Made by a program: the position numbers and the translations under genes
Notes under the pieces: generated by a model
What the model saw: only the letters and a program-made list of their open reading frames with translations
Database searches by the model: none
Told to the model about the DNA's origin: nothing
Assembly (NCBI GenBank): GCA_934101275.1
Contig: CAKOQM010000027.1
Coordinates: forward strand, 1-19,153
DNA from: an uncultured Bacilli bacterium
Lineage (GTDB): Bacteria > Bacillota_I > Bacilli_A > RF39 > UBA660
Direction of reading: 5' to 3'
Length of the DNA stretch: 19,153 nt
Shown here: one piece after another, positions 7,640 to 12,566 of the stretch
Numbering within the stretch: position 1 is the first letter of the stretch
Layout: each line of letters starts with the position of its first letter

Positions 7640-8104
7640 ATGCAAGAATTTAATGAATTTTATGAACAAACCTATTTGAAATTTTGTCGCTTTATTATTT
7701 TAAATAGTCCTAATATGTCTCATGCAGATGATATTTTACAAGAGGCTTATTTGAAAATGTTCAAAATTTTAAAGAAGAAAAAAATAGTTGATAAAGAGGC
7801 TTATCTTTATAAAATAGGGTGGAACTTAATTAAAAAAGAATTTAAGATGAAAGAGGCTTTACCTCTTAATGAACAATTAAGTGATAAGGATAATTCTACT
7901 TATAACAAGGTGCTTCTGAAAATAGATTTAGAAAAGATTTATGATTATATAAAAACAAAAGATATTCTCGTTCAAAAAGCTTTTTATCTTTATTATTATG
8001 GGCTTAGTTTAGAAAAAATTTCTTGTATGTTAAATATCTCTTTAGCAAAAGTAAAGAATGATATTTATAGAACCCTTAAAGAACTGAAAGGAGTTTTACA
8101 ATGA
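7640..8104 (+). CDS. RNA polymerase sigma factor, ECF-like
   Basis: 154 aa from ATG 7640; GAAGGGTGA just upstream is the ribosome site, which makes the in-frame GTG 7631 unlikely. The sigma-2 region is recognised by HADDILQEAYLKMFK (Asp30, Asp31, Gln34, Glu35), followed by KEAYLYKIGWNLIKKEFK. The sigma-4 region occupies ~100-154: QKAFYLYYYGLSLEKISCML then NISLAKVKNDIYRTLKELK, a helix-turn-helix that would read the -35 element. There is no sigma-3 domain, as expected for ECF factors, which direct polymerase to envelope or stress genes. The TGA stop overlaps the next start (ATGA), so sigma factor and membrane partner are translationally coupled. Confidence 0.85.
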   Translation: MQEFNEFYEQTYLKFCRFIILNSPNMSHADDILQEAYLKMFKILKKKKIVDKEAYLYKIGWNLIKKEFKMKEALPLNEQLSDKDNSTYNKVLLKIDLEKIYDYIKTKDILVQKAFYLYYYGLSLEKISCMLNISLAKVKNDIYRTLKELKGVLQ

Positions 8105-8745
8105 GAAATTCGCAAAGTGAAAATTATCAAATTATTGTGCAGAAAAAAAGACAAAAAGAGTGTCTTTATAAAGGTATGATAAGTGGGGGTCTTATTGTTT
8201 TAGTAATGGGTTTATTACTTTGCTGTAAAGTAGAAAAAAATTATTTCGAAGATAAAATTATTTGGAATGACGGAGGTGTGTCTTTAGAAAATACAGGAAT
8301 GATTGATACAAGCACACGTTTTGAAGAATCTTTAAGCGAAGAAGAAACCAAAGAATTTAATCGCTTATTGTATAATTATAGAAGCAAGTCAGAAGGTTTT
8401 ATAAAAGGACAAGTGATAGATACCTTAAAACCTCAAGTAAAAATTTATCAACTTATTAATAATGGTTTTTTTAATTTTGTCGAATTAAGTATTACCGTTT
8501 CTAGTGAAGAACTAGAGGGCATCTCTCTTGGTTGTCTGACCTTTGATTTTAATATAGCTTCTTTGGTTAATAAAGAATCTTCTTTCGTAAATAAACATCC
8601 CCTTATCTTAACGAAAGGTTATACTAAAACAGGGAATGACATTTATTACCAAGCTAAGTTTAATTATCAAGATTGGTGGTATATTATAACTTCTAATGAC
8701 GAAGAAAAAACACTTTCCGTTGTGAAAAGTATTTTAGAAAAATAA
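8101..8745 (+). CDS. Single-pass membrane protein, candidate anti-sigma factor
   Basis: 214 aa. AAGGAG (8088-8093) lies inside the end of the sigma gene, and ATG overlaps its stop by four bases. Residues 1-24 are basic and cytoplasmic, ~25-42 form one membrane helix (ending GLLLCC), and ~45-214 would be outside, with no recognisable enzyme motif. Gene order and coupling match sigma/anti-sigma pairs. However, the cytoplasmic part is much shorter than a normal anti-sigma domain (no zinc HxxxCxxC motif), so it may instead be a sensor or a target of the sigma factor. The last three bases form half of a palindrome shared with the convergent carboxypeptidase gene. Confidence 0.7.
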   Translation: MRNSQSENYQIIVQKKRQKECLYKGMISGGLIVLVMGLLLCCKVEKNYFEDKIIWNDGGVSLENTGMIDTSTRFEESLSEEETKEFNRLLYNYRSKSEGFIKGQVIDTLKPQVKIYQLINNGFFNFVELSITVSSEELEGISLGCLTFDFNIASLVNKESSFVNKHPLILTKGYTKTGNDIYYQAKFNYQDWWYIITSNDEEKTLSVVKSILEK

Positions 8746-8754
8746 TTATTTTTC
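8737..8754. terminator. 18-bp palindrome spanning two abutting stop codons
   Basis: GAAAAATAATTATTTTTC is a perfect palindrome whose centre lies between TAA (8743-8745, plus gene) and TTA (8746-8748, stop of the minus gene). Both proteins end Glu-Lys-stop. It could serve as a weak bidirectional terminator with T-runs on each strand; it has only two G/C pairs, so the strength is doubtful. Confidence 0.45.
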
Positions 8755-9714
8755 AACATAAAAGGCATAATATTCGTCAAAAGTAATGTTTTCCTCATGT
8801 ATTATTTTGGCTACATCTTCGCCAACGTAACGCCAGTGCCATGATTCGGGGCTATAACCGGTTAGATACGTTTTACCTTCAGGATATCTTTCAATAAAGC
8901 CATATTTGTAAGCATTTTCTTTTAACCATTCATAAGCTTTACTTTCCTTAAAAGTGTCGACTAGAGGTTCTGTTTTACTCGTCATATCAACAACTAAACC
9001 TGTTTGATGTTCGGAGTGACTGGGACGGGCCACTGTTTCATCCGCTTTTCTTTCACCTTGGGTATTAACACGGAAATCATAAATTTCTTTTTGGTCTTCA
9101 TAATTACGGTAACTAGAGGTCACCATCAAATAGTAGCCTTCTTTATTCGCTGCCTCCCAAAGTTCTAGAAATTTGTCATAGGCATAACCGATTAATTTGT
9201 TTTCCCCTTCATTTCCGTAGGCATAAGAAAGAGAAATATTTTTTAAATCTTCCGGCACATAGGTTTCACTTAAAGCATAAAACTTATTTACATTCATCTT
9301 CTCTTGTAAGGATTCATCCGTCTTTAAATCAAGTTGATACCATTTATGATTTGCATGAACATTCACCAAAGAAATGACTTTGGCATAATCTTTTTCACTA
9401 TTTTTTAAGATGTATTCTTGATAGGTATCTAAGTTTTTTTCTAAGAAATATTTTTGCTGTAAAAGGTTTAAAACATCCTCATTTTTATTTTCTTCGATTA
9501 ATTTCTTTTGGTTTTCTTCATTTAACTTTGCAAAAATAAGAGAAGTTTCCTCTAGGCTATAACCTTTTGTAAGAAGTTTGTACTCGGTTGTTTGTTTGTA
9601 TTTATACTCTTCATAATAGTTATAAGAAAGAAGACCAAGGACGATGAAAAAGACGAGTACGGCAAGAAAATAATAAACTTTTTTCTTTAATTTAAGACGT
9701 TTTTTCTTCTTCAT
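8746..9714 (-). CDS. VanY/LdcB-type D-alanyl-D-alanine or L,D-carboxypeptidase (peptidase M15)
   Basis: 322 aa. A basic N-terminus and one membrane helix (~13-31) anchor it, with a helical stalk to ~120. The M15B catalytic domain (~135-315) has VTSSYRNYEDQKEIY, then RPSHSEHQTGLVVD with zinc ligands His236 and Asp243, and PESWHWRYVG with catalytic Glu290 and zinc ligand His293. All active residues are intact. These enzymes trim the terminal residue of peptidoglycan stem peptides outside the cell, fitting the PBP and MraY nearby. GAGGTG upstream on the minus strand sets the start. The gene is convergent with the membrane protein gene and shares no intergenic base with it. D,D- and L,D-specificity cannot be told apart by motif. 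Confidence 0.92.
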   Translation of the reverse strand: MKKKKRLKLKKKVYYFLAVLVFFIVLGLLSYNYYEEYKYKQTTEYKLLTKGYSLEETSLIFAKLNEENQKKLIEENKNEDVLNLLQQKYFLEKNLDTYQEYILKNSEKDYAKVISLVNVHANHKWYQLDLKTDESLQEKMNVNKFYALSETYVPEDLKNISLSYAYGNEGENKLIGYAYDKFLELWEAANKEGYYLMVTSSYRNYEDQKEIYDFRVNTQGERKADETVARPSHSEHQTGLVVDMTSKTEPLVDTFKESKAYEWLKENAYKYGFIERYPEGKTYLTGYSPESWHWRYVGEDVAKIIHEENITFDEYYAFYVEK

Positions 9715-9738
9715 TTAAAGCACCTCAATTCTAGTCTT

Positions 9739-9767
9739 ATTATAACAATTTTCCTTGCTATTTTCCA
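9739..9767 (-). promoter_or_regulatory. Extended -10 promoter of the carboxypeptidase gene
   Basis: On the minus strand, TATAAT (9744-9739) preceded by TGt (TGTTATAAT), with TGGAAA (9767-9762, 4 of 6) 17 bases upstream. A start near 9732 gives a short leader that includes the GAGGTG ribosome site. Confidence 0.65.
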
Positions 9768-9815
9768 TCTTTTGTTGTACCATTTAGGTAAGAGTAGTAA
9801 AGGATAGGTGGTACG

Positions 9816-10184
9816 ATGAACGAAAAAGGAAAAGAAGTATTAGAAAAGTGTCCAAATTTTAATCGCATTGTAAACTTTGACTATGCGAAAGATGACCAAA
9901 TCACAGCAAAATTAATAACGATTTACCGTGACTATATATTTAAAGTAAATTTAGAAGATGAACAAGAAACCAAGAGTATCACCGATATTGATTATGTCCT
10001 TGGAAGATATATTGATGATTATCAATTTAGAAGAGAATTACGATGTGAAATTGTTCATGTTAAAATAAAAAAAGGCTTAACTTTTTTTGAAAGTTTAAAA
10101 GCTATTGTATATAGTATCTTACATATTTTTGATAATTATCTAGAAAATTCAACACGTAGAATATCGATAGCTAGGTGGATTTAG
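9816..10184 (+). CDS. Hypothetical protein
   Basis: 122 aa, no family recognised. It is soluble, rich in Asp/Glu/Lys/Ile and carries two likely mixed α/β halves: an N-terminal KCPNFNRIVNFDY region and a C-terminal helix-rich region (FFESLKAIVYSILHIFDNYL). No transmembrane helix or cysteine cluster. A ribosome site AAAGGATAGG precedes ATG. A weak promoter (TTGCTA 9755-9760, N17, TACCAT 9778-9783) is the only candidate upstream. It is divergent from the carboxypeptidase gene. Codon use includes both CGT-type and AGA arginines, like the surrounding core genes. Reality of the gene is supported by length, ribosome site and spacing. Confidence 0.6.
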   Translation: MNEKGKEVLEKCPNFNRIVNFDYAKDDQITAKLITIYRDYIFKVNLEDEQETKSITDIDYVLGRYIDDYQFRRELRCEIVHVKIKKGLTFFESLKAIVYSILHIFDNYLENSTRRISIARWI

Positions 10185-10186
10185 GC

Positions 10187-10215
10187 TTGTTTTATCATCA
10201 TCTTTTTGATATAAT
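10187..10215 (+). promoter_or_regulatory. Strong promoter of the 38-codon gene
   Basis: TTGTTT (10187-10192), 17-base spacer, TATAAT (10210-10215) preceded by TGa (extended -10). It begins two bases after the stop of the previous gene. The leader (~15 bases) holds GGAGGT. Confidence 0.75.
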
Positions 10216-10235
10216 CTCTTTGTCGGAGGTAGCAT

Positions 10236-10352
10236 ATGAAAGTTTACAAGAAAAATTTACCAGATGGTATTAAAAAAATGTTTGCTTTAGAAAAAGGCGT
10301 AAAAGTTAAATATTTAAATAAAAAATACTATGACAAGAAAAAAACAAAATAA
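10236..10352 (+). CDS. Small basic protein, 38 aa
   Basis: ATG preceded at 5 bases by a perfect GGAGGT (10225-10230) and by its own good promoter, which makes a real gene likely despite the length. The product has 14 lysines and only three acidic residues, giving a strongly positive charge; it has a short hydrophobic patch (MFALEKGVKV) and aromatic residues near the end (KYLNKKYYDKKKTK). No cysteine, no signal peptide, no known ribosomal protein pattern that I recognise. Charge suggests RNA or membrane-surface binding, which is inference only. It ends four bases before the -35 of the tRNA-Met promoter, with no terminator in between. Confidence 0.65.
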   Translation: MKVYKKNLPDGIKKMFALEKGVKVKYLNKKYYDKKKTK

Positions 10353-10355
10353 GAC

Positions 10356-10384
10356 TTGCATGACAGGAAATATTTTGTTATAAT
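10356..10384 (+). promoter_or_regulatory. Promoter of tRNA-Met
   Basis: TTGCAT (10356-10361), 17-base spacer, TATAAT (10379-10384) preceded by TGt, an extended -10. It starts 14 bases before the tRNA 5' end, so processing at the 5' end would be minimal. Confidence 0.75.
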
Positions 10385-10398
10385 CATCTTGTTCTTTT

Positions 10399-10475
10399 GG
10401 CGGGATAGCTCAGCTGGCTAGAGCGACCGGTTCATACCCGGTAGGTCGGGAGTTCAAGTCTCTCTCCCGCTACCA
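10399..10475 (+). tRNA. tRNA-Met (CAT anticodon), elongator type
   Basis: 77 bases with encoded CCA. Acceptor stem GGCGGGA / TCCCGCT (with G1·U72, as in the Bacillus elongator), D-arm GCTC..GAGC, anticodon stem ACCGG/CCGGT with loop TTCATAC (anticodon 10433-10435), and T-arm with TTCAAGT. The anticodon stem lacks the three consecutive G-C pairs of initiator tRNA and the first pair is G·U, so this is elongator Met rather than fMet. A tRNA-Ile with lysidine at C34 also reads CAT in DNA, but the overall match to Bacillus tRNA-Met favours Met. Confidence 0.93.
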
Positions 10476-10487
10476 AAAAGAAATCTG

Positions 10488-10506
10488 CTCGAACTTTTCG
10501 AGTTTT
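10488..10506 (+). terminator. First hairpin after tRNA-Met
   Basis: CTCGAA (10488-10493) / TTCGAG (10497-10502), three-base loop, then four T. Short T-run; a stronger terminator follows. Confidence 0.5.
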
Positions 10507-10509
10507 AAT

Positions 10510-10541
10510 AAAAAACTAATTCAGAAATGGATTAGTTTTTT
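10510..10541 (+). terminator. Second, stronger terminator after tRNA-Met
   Basis: Stem AAAAAACTAAT (10510-10520) / ATTAGTTTTTT (10531-10541), extended at the loop by TC/GG to 13 pairs with one wobble. A-run upstream and T-run downstream make it readable in both directions. Confidence 0.7.
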
Positions 10542-10580
10542 AATGTTTAAGAAGCTATCCTAGAAAGAAAGGATGGTTTT

Positions 10581-10808
10581 ATGGTAAATATTATTAAAGA
10601 AGAATTACCTATTGAAGAATCGCTAAAAAGAAAGTTAGAACTAATATGTGAGTTTCCTAAAACAACACCTACTATTATAAATGGTAATATTAGAAAGATA
10701 GATAAATATATTGATGTTGTTAATGATATGTATGAAGACGAGGTCTTAGATGATGACGGTATTAAGAATTTAGATTTAAACAAAGAAAAAGATGGCTTTG
10801 AGAGATAA
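10581..10808 (+). CDS. Small acidic hypothetical protein
   Basis: 75 aa, family not recognised. AAAGGA (10568-10573) is placed 7 bases before ATG. The sequence is charged and helical (EESLKRKLELI, KYIDVVNDMYEDE) with an Asp-rich C-terminus; no membrane segment. It is the first gene after the tRNA and is convergent with the ASCH genes, ending 15 bases from their stop. Nearly all arginine codons are AGA, as in the neighbouring accessory genes, unlike the CGT-using PBP and mraY region. It could be an antitoxin-size protein, but no toxin partner follows on this strand. Confidence 0.5.
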   Translation: MVNIIKEELPIEESLKRKLELICEFPKTTPTIINGNIRKIDKYIDVVNDMYEDEVLDDDGIKNLDLNKEKDGFER

Positions 10809-10823
10809 ACTCATTACCATCTT

Positions 10824-11165
10824 TTATAATAAGTCAATTCTAATTCCTAAAACACCATATTGTTCTTGTTTTTCTTTTGTATAAAATTGTTCAAGAACAC
10901 CAATTAATTCTTCTTTGGTCATAGATTTATCAGATAAAATAGAAATATCAAAATCTTTAAACATATCTTCAAAAGAATTATATCTTAATAAACCAGTAAC
11001 CTTAGCATTAAATGCCTCATTCAAATCAGGTTCTTTTAAAAATTTGATAGTATCTCCAATTTTAATTTGTTGTCTTTTTTCATCGAAAAGTCTAATTTCG
11101 ATTCTTTTTGTACCATTAAGTATAAAATTATAATACTCAGGTTGTAATTTCATTTCATGTTCCAT
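10824..11165 (-). CDS. ASCH domain protein (PUA-like fold)
   Basis: 113 aa. The ASCH/YqfB pattern is clear: MKLQPEYYNFILNGTKRIEIRL at the start (helix then K-x-I-E-I-R strand), DEKRQQIKIGDTIKF (second strand with G-D-x-I-x-F), and YGVLGIRIDL at the end. ASCH domains have an RNA-binding PUA-like β-barrel; the E. coli member YqfB hydrolyses N4-acetylcytidine. Whether this protein keeps such activity is unknown. It begins one base after the next minus-strand gene ends; GGAAG inside that gene is the ribosome site, so the two form an operon. Length is typical. Confidence 0.85.
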   Translation of the reverse strand: MEHEMKLQPEYYNFILNGTKRIEIRLFDEKRQQIKIGDTIKFLKEPDLNEAFNAKVTGLLRYNSFEDMFKDFDISILSDKSMTKEELIGVLEQFYTKEKQEQYGVLGIRIDLL

Positions 11166-11166
11166 A

Positions 11167-11706
11167 TTATTTTCTTCCTTTCATTCTAGCTTTTTGCAAT
11201 ATCATTTGCTTTGTTTTACTAGGATTATCACATAAATTGCCATCTAAGCTAAATGCTTCATCCCATTCTTTAATAACCTCATATAATGGATCATTATCAT
11301 AAATAAATTTTATGTATTGTGGCATATCAGCATTTTTTGAAATGCTTCTCATATCTCTTAATGTTAAATATTCTTCAAATTCGGTGACATCATACAAATG
11401 AAGAGCAAAACAATTCGGATTATTTTTTCCGTAATATTCAACAATTTCATGACCATCATGCCTTTTGTCATATTCTGTTGCTCTTAATATTTCATCTGTA
11501 TTTCCATTTAAAATATCACTTACTTTAAAATATCCAATAATTGCCTTATCTTCTTTTGCAGAATATACATAAATTTTTTTATTAAGCAATTCATCTCTTA
11601 ATGGTGATTTTCTAAATTCATAAAGTTTAGTTTCATCAAATATTTGTCTTGCATAATATGTCATTATTGAAATAATAGCAATTCTATTTCTACGATTTTT
11701 ATCCAT
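11167..11706 (-). CDS. PUA/ASCH-like protein, longer form
   Basis: 179 aa. Residues ~10-65 follow the PUA-like layout: IAIISIMTYYARQIFDE, then YEFRKSPLR (the E-F-R-K strand seen in COG4933-type proteins) and KIYVYSAKEDKAIIGYFKV, where the conserved 'G-x-F-x-V' strand closes the barrel. The remaining ~110 residues (helical, with W and P-rich ends) are probably a separate lobe. AGGAGGGG eight bases upstream of ATG is a very strong ribosome site. With the ASCH gene it makes a two-gene operon of related folds. RNA or modified-base binding is the family expectation; the actual ligand is unknown. Confidence 0.65.
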   Translation of the reverse strand: MDKNRRNRIAIISIMTYYARQIFDETKLYEFRKSPLRDELLNKKIYVYSAKEDKAIIGYFKVSDILNGNTDEILRATEYDKRHDGHEIVEYYGKNNPNCFALHLYDVTEFEEYLTLRDMRSISKNADMPQYIKFIYDNDPLYEVIKEWDEAFSLDGNLCDNPSKTKQMILQKARMKGRK

Positions 11707-11727
11707 TTCATCCCCTCCTGTGAAAGG

Positions 11728-11756
11728 ATTATATCATAAATTGACAAATATAGCAA
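11728..11756 (-). promoter_or_regulatory. Promoter of the ASCH pair
   Basis: Minus strand: TATAAT (11733-11728) with TGa before it, and TTGCTA (11756-11751, 4 of 6) 17 bases upstream. Overlaps the plus-strand promoter of the acetyltransferase gene. Confidence 0.7.
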
Positions 11757-11781
11757 AAAGTGGTATTGTAAATGTCAATTT
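11738..11781. repeat. 9-bp inverted repeat between divergent promoters
   Basis: AAATTGACA (11738-11746) and TGTCAATTT (11773-11781) are perfect inverted copies, 26 bases apart, bracketing the plus-strand promoter. Possible operator; the left half includes the -35 box itself, so part of the match could be chance. Confidence 0.5.
11741..11769 (+). promoter_or_regulatory. Promoter of the GNAT gene
   Basis: TTGACA (11741-11746), 17-base spacer, TATTGT (11764-11769) preceded by TGg. Its -35 region lies within the opposing promoter, so the two cannot be fully occupied together. Confidence 0.7.
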
Positions 11782-11799
11782 TAAGGTTGGGAAAATGAA

Positions 11800-12372
11800 A
11801 TGACAAATATTGAAAGTTTAAAAAAATATGTAGGTAATGTCACAGAAGAAGAGTTTATGATACTTGCTACAAAAATTTATATGATAACAGATTTTATTTG
11901 TGATGATTACCCAAAACATAAAGAGTGGTATTTTACTAAACAATTACCTGCAACTATAAATGGAGATGAACGAAATATACTATTTGTTAGAAATCCAGAA
12001 GATGATAATGAAATAATTTCAATGGCTTGTCTAAAAAGAGATGAAGAAGAACAAAAAATATGTACATTATATGTTTCTGATAAATGTAGAGGTTTAGGAA
12101 TAGGAACAGCAATAGTTGAAGAATCAATGAGATGGTTAGGTACAACTAAACCACTTATAACATTAGCAGATTATAAATTAGAAATGTTTAGACCAATTAT
12201 TAATAAATATGGTTGGGAATTAACTGAAATAGTTTCAGGTTTATATAATGATAGAGCTCAAGAATTATGTTTTAACGGAACACTAACAAAGAATAATGAA
12301 GAAACATTGGAACAACAATTACATAAAAAGTTGGTTAGGGTATTAAAAAATAGATATGATAACATTAAATAA
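11800..12372 (+). CDS. GNAT family N-acetyltransferase
   Basis: 190 aa. The GNAT core is visible: strand ILFVRNPEDDNEIISMACLK, then ICTLYVSDKCRGLGIGTAIVEES with the acetyl-CoA loop R-G-x-G-x-G (Arg97 to Gly102). The usual following strand and helix are at ~125-150. Residues 1-50 (FICDDYPKHKEWYF) and the last ~30 (long lysine-rich helix) are outside the common core. It should transfer an acetyl group to an amine of a small molecule, peptide or RNA; the substrate is unknown. ATG 11800 has only a weak ribosome site (AAGG at 11783). Seven of nine arginine codons are AGA. It is divergent from the ASCH pair. Confidence 0.8.
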   Translation: MTNIESLKKYVGNVTEEEFMILATKIYMITDFICDDYPKHKEWYFTKQLPATINGDERNILFVRNPEDDNEIISMACLKRDEEEQKICTLYVSDKCRGLGIGTAIVEESMRWLGTTKPLITLADYKLEMFRPIINKYGWELTEIVSGLYNDRAQELCFNGTLTKNNEETLEQQLHKKLVRVLKNRYDNIK

Positions 12373-12402
12373 AAAAATATTTTAATTTAGTAAAAAGTAT
12401 GG

Positions 12403-12537
12403 TATTCTGTTTATAGAGATTAGTTATTTATTAACTGATTACTTAGGTTTCGGATATACTATATCCATGCACTAAAAAGATTGTAACTTGCTTGTTCAAG
12501 TTTGAATGAGTCATTATCTAAGGATAATGTTTTTTTT
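12403..12537 (+). ncRNA. Candidate structured leader or small RNA ending in a terminator before recD2
   Basis: Extended -10 TGgTATTCT (12400-12408) without a clear -35, then four hairpins in order: 12418-12440 (GATTAGTTA/TAACTGATT with wobbles), 12452-12466 (GGATATA/TATATCC), 12485-12502 (AACTTG/CAAGTT) and the terminator 12512-12537 (CATTATC/GATAATG, loop TAAG, eight T). CTTAG at 12442-12446 is complementary to CTAAG (12518-12522) in and around the terminator loop. The RNA would be ~120 bases. It fits an attenuating leader for recD2 (ATG 12567) or an independent small RNA. No known riboswitch motif recognised. A terminator is clear; the rest is inference. Confidence 0.45.
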
Positions 12538-12566
12538 ATTATATAGACAAAGAAAGAAGTGGTTAA

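Noticed and set aside
9777..9814. GTACCA/TGGTAC inverted repeat covering the ribosome site of the 9816 gene as a regulatory hairpin
   Set aside because: The 26-base loop is long, the stem is only 6 bp, and the likely transcript start removes the left half.
10399..12566. Integrative element with tRNA-Met as attachment site
   Set aside because: No integrase, and no copy of the tRNA 3' end was found in the sequence up to recD2.
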